Translations under genes and position numbers: made by a program
Assembly (NCBI GenBank): GCA_965205055.1
Contig: OZ242030.1
Location: 868,001-932,000 of the forward strand
Reading direction: 5' to 3'
Length of the DNA: 64,000 bases
From: CBDBBY01 sp965205055
Lineage (GTDB): Bacteria; Pseudomonadota; Alphaproteobacteria; Rhodobacterales; Rhodobacteraceae
The notes under the pieces: model-generated
Told to the model about the DNA's origin: nothing
Seen by the model: only the letters and a program-made list of their open reading frames with translations
The model's database searches: none
Shown: piece by piece, positions 1 through 9,438 of the stretch
Layout of the letters: every line of letters begins with the position of its first letter
How positions within the stretch are numbered: the stretch's first letter is position 1

Positions 1-1
1 C

Positions 2-1036
2 GCAATATTCAAGCCTGCCAGCGGCAAGAGCACGCGGATCATGCTTGTCAGCATGGAAGGAAACACGCGGACGCTTCAAGCGCTGTTTGAGATTGTCCAG
101 TCGATGGATTTCGTCGCAGAAGAAGGGCCTCGCAGCCTCGTTCAGGATGAATTCAATTTGTACGGCTTCGGGCACGAAACGAATTCATTCGCCCATGCCA
201 AACTGCAAAACGGACGAATCAAGGGGTTCGTGTTCGCTTGGCCGGCGAGCGAGCACGAAGTCATGAACCGGATTTCGCAGGTGATGCGCGCAAGCCTGAA
301 AGAAATCAATGAACGAACGCTGGACGGGCTGGACACTCCCGTCAGCGCCCCCGGTGAATTTGAAAATTTCGTCGGCGGGGCAGCACTTGAGCCGATAGCA
401 ACGGCATCAGGTTTTTTCATCGATCCAGTCGGTTCGGTCGTCACTGCCGCTGATCTGGTCAGATCATGCGTCCAGGTCGAAGTTGAGCCGAACTATCGCA
501 TGGCAGTGCGCAAGATTGACAATGATCTCGGGATCGCAGTTTTATCGCCCGAGGCGGAATTGAGCCCTATCGCTTTTGCCACGCTTTCGGGCGACGAGAT
601 TCGACGCGGCTCCCGCATCGCTGTTTCAGGCCATTCTTATTCGGGTCTCCTCGGATCCCCTTCGCTAACTTTCGGCGAGATCCACTCACCTTACGGTCTT
701 GAAGGTGAAACAGACCTGGCGGTGATCAATGCAAAGGCCAGGCAGGGCGACATAGGCGGCCCGGTTTTGAATTTGGAAGGTGATGTGGTGGGGGTGTTGC
801 TGCCGCCTCCCTCCGATGGTCGAGTCCTGCCTGAAGGGATCAATTTTGCAGCCCGCGGAAGCGCTTTGGCGGCCAGTCTGACTGAAACAGGAATTTTTGT
901 TCCCGAAAACTTGCTATCGGATGAGATTGACTTGGTAGAACTGAACAGAATTGCGGCGGATATCACGGTCTTGATCAACTGCTACGGCGACGACGGGTTC
1001 GTTGCAGATCAATCAGTGACGGCACTGCAAGAGTGA
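2..1036 (+). CDS. Trypsin-fold protein with degenerate catalytic triad, 5' partial
   Basis: The frame is open from base 2, so the gene very probably begins before the window; the first ATG inside is at 41. Counting from that ATG, residues about 120-290 follow the pattern of bacterial trypsin-like proteases. There is a beta-strand start ASGFFIDP, a VVTAA segment, an NDLGIAVL segment holding the expected Asp (162), a GDIGGPV motif (236-242) and a C-terminal INFA segment typical of Rhodobacter-type family members. The catalytic His is replaced by Asp (138) and the catalytic Ser of GDSGGP by Ile (238). Two of three triad residues are therefore gone, and the protein is probably not an active protease. 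It could be a binding or regulatory pseudo-enzyme. The N-terminal 100 residues match nothing I recognise. Confidence 0.6.
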   Translation, partial: AIFKPASGKSTRIMLVSMEGNTRTLQALFEIVQSMDFVAEEGPRSLVQDEFNLYGFGHETNSFAHAKLQNGRIKGFVFAWPASEHEVMNRISQVMRASLKEINERTLDGLDTPVSAPGEFENFVGGAALEPIATASGFFIDPVGSVVTAADLVRSCVQVEVEPNYRMAVRKIDNDLGIAVLSPEAELSPIAFATLSGDEIRRGSRIAVSGHSYSGLLGSPSLTFGEIHSPYGLEGETDLAVINAKARQGDIGGPVLNLEGDVVGVLLPPPSDGRVLPEGINFAARGSALAASLTETGIFVPENLLSDEIDLVELNRIAADITVLINCYGDDGFVADQSVTALQE

Positions 1037-1736
1037 ACCTGAGACTTCGGCGCGCTCGGCGAGCAGAGAATCCGTATCCGGAAGCGCAAGACCGCGGTGT
1101 TGTTCAGACCCCCGATAGCGGCTCAAATCCACTGACTATCAACTGCTTAATCCACTTGGCAGTTAACTGCTTTCCAAAGGAGGCAGTTTTGCCTTCAGGC
1201 ACGTTCACCCTTAGCGATCCGCAACGCCAAGCGCTCTGTTCCCCTTGAGAAGAACCTCGGAAACCTTGAGAAACTTGATATACGCCTCTCATTTGGCTGT
1301 CGGCACCGCAGCTGCAAAAAACTCCACGTAGCGAATGTTTATTCGTTTCGATTGGCCTGGCACTGAGCCTTATTCAGAAGACTCCTCCCCTTCAAAAGCG
1401 GATTTGAGCTTTGCTGAAAATGCATGCGAGGTCAAAGTCTTGTCTTCGGTTCCAAAAATCGCGAAAACGATTCAGAAACGATTTATCAAGAAGCGCCGAA
1501 ATGATCGGTGGCCCGACCGAACATGCTTTCTTCCTCATCGCCCTCAACCAACGGGGTCCAATGCTTGACCGCCTATTGAATGATCTATCTGCTTGAACCG
1601 GCGGGAACGCTCGTGGCAAAGAGCGAGGATTGGCCGGATGCCTGAAACCGGCATCGGCTCGGCACGCAGAAGACTGCAGAGCAACCAAGTGTTCATGATC
1701 GAATTCAATTTCGAGCAGAGATAGGAGCCATTCGAG
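1037..1736. other. Gene-poor interval
   Basis: About 700 bases without a convincing gene. Short open frames on both strands have no recognisable composition, start signal or family motif. Two small hairpins built on the repeated hexamer AACTGC/GCAGTT lie at 1141-1164 and 1165-1188. The 3' end should hold the promoter of the isomerase gene that starts at 1737. Confidence 0.5.
1165..1190 (+). terminator. Possible intrinsic terminator
   Basis: AACTGC (1165-1170) pairs with GCAGTT (1183-1188), with partial inner pairing and a small loop, and is followed by two more T residues. It lies 128 bases after the protease-like gene. A second hairpin with the same hexamers sits just before it (1141-1164). 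The stem is modest, so this is a weak call. Confidence 0.3.
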
Positions 1737-2738
1737 GTGATGAATGATCGATTCGCTGCAAGAATTAACGCCTTTGCAGCGGACCGAAGCGCGAAGGCAG
1801 GTGCCGGAACCGAAAATCCTGTGTTTTCGATGCTCGAACGGGCAGCGAAAACAGTCGGGCTGACCGATGTCGATCTGAACTATCCCGACCATTTCGATGG
1901 CAACAACCGCGAATTGTTCAACAGAGTTGAGGATCTCGGGCTGAACATCAACGGCCTTGCGATGCGATACGGTTCGGTCAAGGAATTCAAGCTCGGGGCC
2001 TTCACCAATCCAGAACCGAAAATCAGGCGGCATGCCATTGACCTGACCAAACGAGGCATCGACGCAGCGCGGACGGCAGGGACATCCTTGATAACCATCT
2101 GGCTGGGACAAGATGGCTTCGACTACAGTTTCCAAGCTGACTACAGGCGACTCTGGGAGGACGAAGTCGAAGCTCTGCGAGAGGTCGCGTTGCACGACCC
2201 CGAATGCACCGTGAGCGTGGAATACAAGCCGAACGAGCCGAGGGCGTTTTCCGTGCTTCCGAATTTGGCGACGACCCTCCACGCGATCACCGATGCGGGA
2301 TGTCCGAATCTCGGAGTGACGCTGGACTTCGCGCACGTGCTTTATGCCAACGAGAACCCCGCAGCCGCAGTTAGAATGGCGCATGAGAAATCGAATATCG
2401 CCGGCGTTCACCTGAATGACGGCTACTCCAAACGCGACGACGGGTTGATGGTGGCTACAGTTCACCTTCAGGCGACCGTAGAATTCCTTCTTGAACTTTT
2501 CATGTGCTCCTACGATGGCGTAATTTATTTCGACACTTTCCCTGATGCGTCAGGACTGGACCCGGTTTTGGAGTGCGAAATGAACATACGCACCACTCGA
2601 GAGCTGATTGATGCGGCAAGGCGTCTATTGGATTCCAAGAGGCTTGAAACCGCTCGTGCACAACAAGACGCGATCTCCGCCCAGGAAGAATTCAGGCATG
2701 CACTTGCGGCAGCCCGAACGAAATCCGCCAAAGAATGA
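1737..2738 (+). CDS. Sugar phosphate isomerase/epimerase, TIM barrel
   Basis: A 333-residue protein of the xylose-isomerase-like TIM-barrel superfamily (AP endonuclease 2 fold). Candidate metal ligands lie at strand ends in the usual order: Glu in SVEYKPNEPR, Asp and His in TLDFAHV, His and Asp in GVHLND, and a late Asp in IYFDTFP. Such proteins isomerise or epimerise free or phosphorylated sugars in the cytoplasm. GTG 1737 is directly followed by ATG 1740; AGGAG at 1723-1727 sits 9 bases before the GTG, so both are possible starts. The C-terminal 50 residues are Ala/Arg/Glu-rich and probably helical. It opens a sugar locus with a kinase 109 bases downstream. The exact substrate cannot be read from the sequence. 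Confidence 0.75.
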   Translation: MMNDRFAARINAFAADRSAKAGAGTENPVFSMLERAAKTVGLTDVDLNYPDHFDGNNRELFNRVEDLGLNINGLAMRYGSVKEFKLGAFTNPEPKIRRHAIDLTKRGIDAARTAGTSLITIWLGQDGFDYSFQADYRRLWEDEVEALREVALHDPECTVSVEYKPNEPRAFSVLPNLATTLHAITDAGCPNLGVTLDFAHVLYANENPAAAVRMAHEKSNIAGVHLNDGYSKRDDGLMVATVHLQATVEFLLELFMCSYDGVIYFDTFPDASGLDPVLECEMNIRTTRELIDAARRLLDSKRLETARAQQDAISAQEEFRHALAAARTKSAKE

Positions 2739-2847
2739 AATCATCCGGAAAATGCGGGCGGCGCACTTTTTTCGCTCAAATAGCGGAATGGTGAACGCGA
2801 TGACTCAGTCGTGCGACCTCGGATCTACGAGTTTCGGTCGCTGAACC

Positions 2848-3735
2848 TTGGAAGATGCAGTCCCGATAATCGTGTGCGCCGGGAGCCTGCATTACGACAT
2901 TCTGGTCAAAGCCCCCAGATTGCCCAAGCTAAGCGAAACGCTGGCCGGATCGGACTGGTATCCGAAATTCGGAGGAAAAGGCGGCAACCAAGCTGTCGCG
3001 GCGGCTCGAAACGGCGTCGCGGTAAGGATGCTGGGAGCGATCGGGCCCGACGCGTTCGGCACCAGGCTTCGCTCGGAATTGGCGACGGCGGGAGTGGATT
3101 GCAAGCATTTGCATATGATCGACGGTCCGACCGGCATGAGCGTTGCCATCTCCGACGATGCCGGCGAATACGGCGCGGTCATTGTTTCGGGGGTGAACCG
3201 ACAAATCCCCACGGACGCCGTTCGCGATCCCACGCTTTGGGCGAATGTCCGCATTCTGATGCTGCAGAATGAATTGCAACATGATTTCAACGCGCTGGCG
3301 GCGGCGATTGCGAAATCGAACGAAATAAAGGTTTGCTTGAACGCAGCACCATGCAGGGAGTTGGATGACGAGTTCTCGTCTTGTGTAGATCTTTTGGTGG
3401 TCAATGCCCTCGAAGCGGAGCAGTTGATCGGAACGGCTGTGGATTCGAGGCGCGATGCCCGCCGCGCAGCGGAAGAACTTCTTTCGATGTATCCAAAAGC
3501 AGTCGTTACCGCTGGACGGCTCGGACTGGGTGGAGCGTGCAGAATGCGAGGCTCTTTTGAAGTCGCTGCAGACGAGGTGACGAACGGCAATGCGCATGGC
3601 GCAGGCGACGTTTTTGTCGGTGCGCTCAACGCGAGACTGGCGCTCGATTCAGATATCGAATCGGCGGCAGTATATGCAAGCGCCGCAGCTGCTCGGTACG
3701 TGGCCGATTCAGAATCCTCACTTGAACGCAGTTGA
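2848..3735 (+). CDS. PfkB-family (ribokinase-like) carbohydrate kinase
   Basis: A 295-residue cytoplasmic kinase that should phosphorylate a sugar or sugar phosphate with ATP. It has the N-terminal PfkB signature GGKGGNQA (42-49) and the C-terminal GAGD motif (251-254) with catalytic Asp254. The segment before GAGD reads NGNAH instead of the usual DTT, so the anion-hole region is atypical; the fold and base are intact, but substrate or rate may differ. The start is TTG 2848. No ATG lies near it in frame and the Shine-Dalgarno is weak, so the start is uncertain by a few codons. A second PfkB kinase occurs in the same locus at 14435, so the two probably act on different substrates. Confidence 0.8.
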   Translation: MEDAVPIIVCAGSLHYDILVKAPRLPKLSETLAGSDWYPKFGGKGGNQAVAAARNGVAVRMLGAIGPDAFGTRLRSELATAGVDCKHLHMIDGPTGMSVAISDDAGEYGAVIVSGVNRQIPTDAVRDPTLWANVRILMLQNELQHDFNALAAAIAKSNEIKVCLNAAPCRELDDEFSSCVDLLVVNALEAEQLIGTAVDSRRDARRAAEELLSMYPKAVVTAGRLGLGGACRMRGSFEVAADEVTNGNAHGAGDVFVGALNARLALDSDIESAAVYASAAAARYVADSESSLERS

Positions 3736-3822
3736 AGCGGCGCGGCCAGAGCGGAAAACTGCCTGAGTTGCCCGGGCAATGCATAGCTCCGAATCGATGC
3801 AAGCCAGTCTTCCGATGCGCGT

Positions 3823-4851
3823 TCAAGGGTCGAACGTCGGAGCATCCTCGCTAAGCAGCCCCTCCGCCTTCAATTCTTGCCACAACGCGGACGGAACCGT
3901 CTCGTTCATGTTGAGGCTGTTGGCGACAACCTCCGCCGCCGACTTCCCGCCCGGAATGACTGAGACCACTGAGGGATGCAGCAAGGGGAACTGGAGCGCT
4001 GCCACTTTCAAATCGACGGAGTGCGCGATGCATCTGTCCTGAATCTTTTTTGTTCGTCTCAAGATTTCCGGCGGCGCAGGATCGTAATTGTAGTATGCGC
4101 CCTTCCCCGGCCCCGTCGCCAGAATGCCGGAATTGTACGGCCCGCCGATCACGACTCCGATGCCTCGCGATTCGCAAAGAGGAAGAAAGGAATCCAAGGC
4201 GTGCTGCTCAAGCAGCGTGTATCTCCCGGCAAGAAGAAAGATGTCGAAATCTCCTTTTTCGGCCATCGCTTGGCAGACTTCCCACTCATTGATTCCGCCG
4301 CCGATCGCTTTCACGACGCCTTGTTCGCGCAGCTCGATCATTGCCTTGTATCCGCCCGACATGAACTCCTGGATTCGCGCATCGGAAGCGGCTTTGCCGC
4401 CGTGCGTGGACGCGCACAAATCGTGAGCAAAAAGAATGTCTACGCGCCCGACCTTGAGCCGTTCCAAGCTTTCATCGAACGAACGCAGGACGCCATCGTA
4501 GGAATAGTCGAATACCTCCTTCATGTCCGGCACTTCGAACCAGCGCCCGATGCCGCTTCTCTCGCTTGGCGGGCATGGCCGCATCAATCGCCCTGCTTTC
4601 GTGGAAAGCGTGTATTCGTCCCGGGGTTTCGATTTGAGAAACGCGCCCAAGCGACGCTCCGCCAGCGTCAAGCCGTAAAGCGGCGCAGTGTCAAAATACC
4701 TGACGCCGCTGTCCCATGCCGCTGCGACCACTTCCGCCGCCTCGTCGTCCGTGATCGCTTGATAAAGGTTTCCCAATGGAGCGGTGCCGAAGCCCAGCCT
4801 CGTGAATTCCACGCTCGCAGACCTGTTTCGTTTCCAAGTGACAGTATCCAT
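3823..4851 (-). CDS. Aldo/keto reductase, aldose 1-dehydrogenase-like
   Basis: A 342-residue NAD(P)-dependent TIM-barrel oxidoreductase. The catalytic tetrad is complete: Asp54 and Tyr59 in DTAPLYG, Lys85 in STKAGR, His143 in FAHD. The N-terminal RLGFGTAPLGN and the C-terminal SVIPGGKS segment match the group that holds D-threo-aldose 1-dehydrogenase, L-fucose dehydrogenase and pyridoxal 4-dehydrogenase. In this sugar locus, oxidation of an aldose to its lactone is the likeliest role. It is transcribed against its neighbours and diverges from the BtpA-family gene across about 205 bases, which should hold promoters for both. Confidence 0.82.
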   Translation of the reverse strand: MDTVTWKRNRSASVEFTRLGFGTAPLGNLYQAITDDEAAEVVAAAWDSGVRYFDTAPLYGLTLAERRLGAFLKSKPRDEYTLSTKAGRLMRPCPPSERSGIGRWFEVPDMKEVFDYSYDGVLRSFDESLERLKVGRVDILFAHDLCASTHGGKAASDARIQEFMSGGYKAMIELREQGVVKAIGGGINEWEVCQAMAEKGDFDIFLLAGRYTLLEQHALDSFLPLCESRGIGVVIGGPYNSGILATGPGKGAYYNYDPAPPEILRRTKKIQDRCIAHSVDLKVAALQFPLLHPSVVSVIPGGKSAAEVVANSLNMNETVPSALWQELKAEGLLSEDAPTFDP

Positions 4852-5056
4852 GACAACTCCGCAGCGTCATCAGTTTCGAAAGGCGCGCCACGCTGCGCCA
4901 GCAAGTCATGACAGCAATCTATCGGGCAACATCAGCATCGTCGAGTTCAGCTTGCAAGCTGCATCAACCCCTTGTATCGTTTGGAGAACCTTCGCGGAGA
5001 TGGGATGCCCGATTCTGCGAACGCGAAGCCTTGCCGCGCAGGAGACTTCAAGTCGC

Positions 5057-5866
5057 ATGCTGAAAGCTCTTTCCGAATTGTTCGGCACAAGCAAACCCGT
5101 GATCGCCATGGTCCACCTTGATGCGAGTCCGGGAACGCCATTGTACGATGCCGATGGAGGCGTCGATCAGATCGTTGCCAATGCGAATAGAGATTTGGAA
5201 GCCCTGCAGGCGGCAGGGGTTGACGCTGTCATGTTCGGAAATGAGAATGATCGACCCTATGAACTGCGGGTCGACCCCGCGACGGTCGCCGTCATGGCCT
5301 ACGTGATCGGACGCTTGTCGGAAAAATTGAGCGTTCCATTCGGCGTCAACGCGCTCTGGGATCCCATGGCGAGCATAGCGGTCGCGGCGTCTACAGGGGC
5401 AAGCTTCGTAAGAGAAATATTTACAGGCGCCTATGCGTCGGACATGGGGGTTTGGTCGCCGAACGCCGCCGATGCGCTTAGGTACCGGAAGCGGCTCGAC
5501 CGCGAGGATTTGAAAGTATTCTACAATGTCAGCGCCGAATTTGCCTACTCTTTGGACCGGCGGCAGCTTCTCGAACGGGCTCGCAGCGTTGCGTTTTCGT
5601 CCCTTCCGGACGCGATTCTGATTTCCGGAATGCTGACGGGGGAGTCGCCTGCGATTTCCGATATAGAGGAAGTGAAGAAAGCGCTCCCCGATACGCCGGT
5701 TTTTGCGAACACGGGGATAAAGATCGAGACCGTCGAACGCGTGCTGAATATCGCGGATGGCGTCATTGTCGGATCGTCGCTGAAATACGAAGGCAACACT
5801 TGGAACCCCGTCGACCCTGAACGTGCGCGAAGATTCATGGAACGGGTTCGCGCCGTCCAGCGCTGA
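5057..5866 (+). CDS. BtpA/SgcQ family protein
   Basis: A 269-residue protein of the BtpA family, a phosphoribosylanthranilate-isomerase-like TIM barrel. Visible marks are AMVHLDASPGTP near the N-terminus, FGNENDRP, GVNALWDPMASIAVA, FVREIFTGAY, and a C-terminal ANTGIKIETV...DGVIVGSSLK phosphate-binding-like loop. BtpA was first linked to photosystem I stability in cyanobacteria; E. coli SgcQ belongs to the same family and sits in the sgc sugar operon. The biochemical activity is unknown. ATG 5057 is chosen because AGGAG (5040-5044) precedes it and the length then fits the family; the frame is open farther upstream. M42 and FGGY genes follow on the same strand, 22 and then 4 bases apart. Confidence 0.8.
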   Translation: MLKALSELFGTSKPVIAMVHLDASPGTPLYDADGGVDQIVANANRDLEALQAAGVDAVMFGNENDRPYELRVDPATVAVMAYVIGRLSEKLSVPFGVNALWDPMASIAVAASTGASFVREIFTGAYASDMGVWSPNAADALRYRKRLDREDLKVFYNVSAEFAYSLDRRQLLERARSVAFSSLPDAILISGMLTGESPAISDIEEVKKALPDTPVFANTGIKIETVERVLNIADGVIVGSSLKYEGNTWNPVDPERARRFMERVRAVQR

Positions 5867-5888
5867 AAGCGCGGACAGAGGACATGGA

Positions 5889-6992
5889 ATGCACTCGGAT
5901 CGGTTGAATTCGATTTGGGAGAAAACTCGGGAGCTTTGCCGGATTCCCGGATTGTCCGGTCGCGAAGGCCGCGTCGCCGCGGCGATAGAGATGCATTTGA
6001 CCCGGCTCGGATTGCATTGTTCGAAAGATTTGCTTGGAAATCTTTGGACGACGATTCAAGGCAAGGATCATTCGCCGAGCATATTGCTGTTCGCCCATAT
6101 GGACCAACTGGGACTCGTCGTTCGAAAAATCGAATCGGACGGTCGATTGTCGATAGAGCGCGTCGGCGGCGTTCCCGAAAAAGCGCTGCAGTCGCAGCGA
6201 GTCGTCATAACAGTCGACGATGGTACGGACATACCCGGAATAATCGGAACCAAATCCCATCACTCAACGTCGCCCGAAGAAAAATATCGGGTGGTTCCCT
6301 GCTCTGAGCTTTCGATTGATGCCGGTTTCGAAAATCGTGCGGACACGGAAGACGCCGGCATCAAGATTGGATCTCCCGTCGTCTATCGCCCTTGGGCGGA
6401 CAGGTTCGGCGAATTTCGAATCGGCGGAACAGCCCTCGACGACCGAGCTGGCTGCGCGATTCTTTTGGAGGTCGCCGAGACCTTGACGGGCCGTCCGTTG
6501 ATTCCGACTGTCCATATCCTGTTTTCGGTGCAGGAAGAATTCAACTTGCGCGGCGTTCTGCCCGCCGCACGTCGACTCGAACCGCTGGCGGCTGTGCAGG
6601 TCGATCTTGCAATCGCTGCCGACACGCCGGAGACGGCCCATCTGGGCGATGTCCGGTTGGGGCGCGGACCCTGCTTGGGAATGCATTCATTCCACGGCCG
6701 CGGAACGCTCAACGGGCTGATTCCGCATCCGGGATTGGTTCGCCTGTTTGAACATGAAGCTCGGAAGTCCAATATTGACGTGCAGCGCAATGTGCATATG
6801 GGCGCTCTGACGGAGACTTCCTACCTGCAGTTCGAAGGCGAAGGCATCGCATGCTTGGATATCGGGTTTCCGACGCGATATTCGCACGCTCCGGCTGAAC
6901 TCTGCGATCTGAGGGATCTGGCGGCGACTGCCTACCTGATTTCGGCGGCAGCGCTGTCCGAAAGGGCGATCGAACTCATTCTTGGAAGATAG
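5889..6992 (+). CDS. M42 family metallo-aminopeptidase/FrvX-SgcX-like
   Basis: A 367-residue protein of peptidase family M42 (tetrahedral aminopeptidases, FrvX/SgcX relatives). All binuclear metal-site motifs are present: His in AHMDQLG, Asp in GTALDDRAGC, the Glu pair in SVQEEFNLRG, Asp in AAADTPE and His in YSHAPAE. Family members are aminopeptidases or deacylases; several sit in sugar operons (frv, sgc), where their role is unresolved. Here it lies between BtpA/SgcQ-like and FGGY kinase genes, so a non-peptide amide or glycoside substrate is conceivable. ATG 5889 follows AGAGGA at 5877-5882. Confidence 0.85.
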   Translation: MHSDRLNSIWEKTRELCRIPGLSGREGRVAAAIEMHLTRLGLHCSKDLLGNLWTTIQGKDHSPSILLFAHMDQLGLVVRKIESDGRLSIERVGGVPEKALQSQRVVITVDDGTDIPGIIGTKSHHSTSPEEKYRVVPCSELSIDAGFENRADTEDAGIKIGSPVVYRPWADRFGEFRIGGTALDDRAGCAILLEVAETLTGRPLIPTVHILFSVQEEFNLRGVLPAARRLEPLAAVQVDLAIAADTPETAHLGDVRLGRGPCLGMHSFHGRGTLNGLIPHPGLVRLFEHEARKSNIDVQRNVHMGALTETSYLQFEGEGIACLDIGFPTRYSHAPAELCDLRDLAATAYLISAAALSERAIELILGR

Positions 6993-6996
6993 CGGA

Positions 6997-8496
6997 ATGA
7001 GCAAAAACTATTTTCTTGGAATTGATATCGGAACATTCGAAGCGAAAGGCGTTCTTTGCGACATTGAAGGGCAAATCGTGGCGACCGCGGTCCGGAAGCA
7101 CAAGATGTCGGTTCCCCAGCCCGGATGGGCCGAGCATTGCGCCGAAAGCGATTGGTGGCAAGGGTGCGTTCACGTCGCGCAAGGCGTTCTTGCCGAATCC
7201 AATGTGCCCGCCCGCGAGATCGCCGCGGCTGCCATCAGCGCGATCGGCCCTTGCGTGGTTCCCGTCGACAAGGACGACAAGCCGCTTGCGAACGCCATCC
7301 TCTACGGGGTCGACACGCGCGCCCACCGTGAGATCGACGATCTTGAAAGAGAGATAGGAGCTGATCGCATACTTGCGTTTAATGGCAACGCGCTTACTTC
7401 CCAAGCCGTCGGGCCCAAGCTGCTTTGGCTGCGCAGAAACAGGCCGGAGGCATTCGCGAAGGCGGATCGATTCGCGTCGTCCACGCCTTATCTCGTTCGC
7501 AAGCTTACCGGCCGCTGGGTGATGGATCACTACACGGCCGCCAACTTCACGCCGCTGTACAATTCGCACACGCGCCGCTGGGACAATTCTATTGCACCCG
7601 GGATTGTCGAAATCGAACGCCTCCCCGAGTTGATGTGGTCGTCCGAAATCGCAGGCACCGTAACAGCGAAAGCCGCGTCGGAAACCGGATTGGCCCAAGG
7701 GACGCCTGTCACGGTGGGCACGATCGATGCCGCGTCGGAAGCTGTGAGTGTCGGGGTGCTGGATCCTGGCGATCTGATGGTGATGTACGGATCTACGATG
7801 TTTTTCGTAACGGTCGCCAAGGAATGGTCGCCCAACGCGAAGCTCTGGTACGCTCCATGGCTGTTCCCGGATTTGCATGCCTTTCTAGGCGGCTTGGCGA
7901 CCAGCGGAATCTTGACGCACTGGTTCAGAGATACGCTTTCCCGCGACCTGCCCCCTGAAGACGCGTTTCGGCTTCTTGCAAAGGAGGCATCGGAATCGCC
8001 GAAAGGATCGAAGGGCCTGATCGTTCTGCCGTATTTTTCGGGAGAGCGCACGCCAATCCATGATCCACACGCAAAGGGATGCATATTCGGGCTTGATCTG
8101 ACGCATACTCGCGCCGATCTGTATCGCGCTTTGCTTGAAGGAATGGCCTACGGCGCACGGCATGTGATCGAGACGTTCCATGAAGCCGGAGCAAAGCTGA
8201 AAAATGCCTACGCCGTCGGCGGCGGCACCAAAAATGAAATCTGGCTGCAGTCCGTATCGGACATATCCGGTCTGCAACAATCCATCCGCTCGATTACGGT
8301 CGGCGCGAGCTTTGGAGATGCGTTCCTCGCAGCGCTGGCTGTCGGGGCCGTCGAACGGTCCGAACTGACGAACTGGAACCCGCCATGCCGTTTGATTCGC
8401 GCGGAAGGCGACCAAGTCCTTGAGAACGGGTATTCGGTATTCAGAGGCCTTTACGGGCAAACGCGCGGGCTGATGCGTCAGATCAATGCGGGGTGA
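6997..8496 (+). CDS. FGGY-family carbohydrate kinase
   Basis: A 499-residue FGGY kinase (xylulokinase/glycerokinase fold). The N-terminal ATP-binding motif GIDIGT is at residues 8-13, the GTIDAASE segment is central, and the C-terminal adenosine motif lies in AVGGGTKNEIW. These enzymes phosphorylate free sugars or polyols in the cytoplasm. ATG 6997 lies 4 bases after the M42 stop codon, so the two are probably translationally coupled. Its TGA abuts the stop codon of the convergent permease gene (TGATCA at 8494-8499), leaving no spacer. The sugar cannot be named; xylulose-like ketoses and polyols are common substrates. Confidence 0.88.
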   Translation: MSKNYFLGIDIGTFEAKGVLCDIEGQIVATAVRKHKMSVPQPGWAEHCAESDWWQGCVHVAQGVLAESNVPAREIAAAAISAIGPCVVPVDKDDKPLANAILYGVDTRAHREIDDLEREIGADRILAFNGNALTSQAVGPKLLWLRRNRPEAFAKADRFASSTPYLVRKLTGRWVMDHYTAANFTPLYNSHTRRWDNSIAPGIVEIERLPELMWSSEIAGTVTAKAASETGLAQGTPVTVGTIDAASEAVSVGVLDPGDLMVMYGSTMFFVTVAKEWSPNAKLWYAPWLFPDLHAFLGGLATSGILTHWFRDTLSRDLPPEDAFRLLAKEASESPKGSKGLIVLPYFSGERTPIHDPHAKGCIFGLDLTHTRADLYRALLEGMAYGARHVIETFHEAGAKLKNAYAVGGGTKNEIWLQSVSDISGLQQSIRSITVGASFGDAFLAALAVGAVERSELTNWNPPCRLIRAEGDQVLENGYSVFRGLYGQTRGLMRQINAG

Positions 8497-9438
8497 TCAC
8501 TTTACGGCCCCCGCCGCCATGCCTTTCACGATGTAGCGCTCCAAGAAAATCCCGACGACCAGCAAAGGCAGGATCGATGCGCCGGACAATGCGGCCATCG
8601 TCCACCAGTTGATGCCTTGGGACCCTGTCTGGGACGCAACCATCACAGGCAGCGTATTGGCATGGGTGCTCGTCAGGAGCGCGGCGAAGAAATATTCGTT
8701 CCAGCACAAGATCAACGAAAGTATGAATGAAGCGACAAGACCCGGCACCACGATCGGGAGAACGATCTGGAAGAACGACCCCCAAATGGAAAGCCCGTCG
8801 ACCAGAGCGGCCTCTTCGAGCTCGATCGGCACCGAATTGAATTGATCGCGCATGATCCAGATCACGATCGGCAGCACCATCAGGGTATAAAGGAATATGA
8901 TGCCGACCCTGGTGTCCAGAAGAACAAGCTCCTTGTAGAGAACGAGTATCGGCAGCGCGAGCACAACGGGCGGAAGGATGAGTTGCGAAAGGAAAAAGAA
9001 GGAGATGTCCGGGTTGCGCATGAAGCCGAAACGGTAATTGAAGCGGCTTAGCCCGTAGGCCGCCATCGATCCGAGAATCAGCGCGAGGCCGGACGCGCTG
9101 ATCGCGCAGACGGCGGAGTTCGCAAACCTTTTCATGAACTCGGCCCGGGCGGTCGAAATCTCGAATATGGTGTCGGGAGACAAGCCCAGAGAACGCCAGC
9201 CCTTCCAGTTGGGCGCAAAATCCAGCCACGGAATGAGGTGGCCTTGCGTGACATCGACGGCGGATTTGAATGAGGTCGTGAAAGTCCAGTAAATCGGAAA
9301 CAAGCAAACGGTCGCCCAGAAAATCAGCACGAGGTAAATCGCTGCTTTCGCAACGAGGCGCCGCGCCTGCCGCATCCCCCGCTCGCCGCGAGACCGATCA
9401 TGCGCTCGATTCGCTGCCGCTCCGCCGTCCGTTCTCAT
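8497..9438 (-). CDS. Sugar ABC transporter permease, MalG-type
   Basis: A 313-residue inner-membrane permease of the carbohydrate uptake (CUT1-like) family. It has an N-terminal membrane segment ending in LFPIYWTFTTSFK, about six hydrophobic segments, and the EAA loop EAALVDGLSIWGSFFQIVLP that docks on the ATPase. It pairs with the permease upstream to form the channel. ATG 9438 overlaps the stop of the upstream permease (ATGA, 9435-9438), which argues for translational coupling and against the longer open frame. Confidence 0.88.
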   Translation of the reverse strand: MRTDGGAAANRAHDRSRGERGMRQARRLVAKAAIYLVLIFWATVCLFPIYWTFTTSFKSAVDVTQGHLIPWLDFAPNWKGWRSLGLSPDTIFEISTARAEFMKRFANSAVCAISASGLALILGSMAAYGLSRFNYRFGFMRNPDISFFFLSQLILPPVVLALPILVLYKELVLLDTRVGIIFLYTLMVLPIVIWIMRDQFNSVPIELEEAALVDGLSIWGSFFQIVLPIVVPGLVASFILSLILCWNEYFFAALLTSTHANTLPVMVASQTGSQGINWWTMAALSGASILPLLVVGIFLERYIVKGMAAGAVK

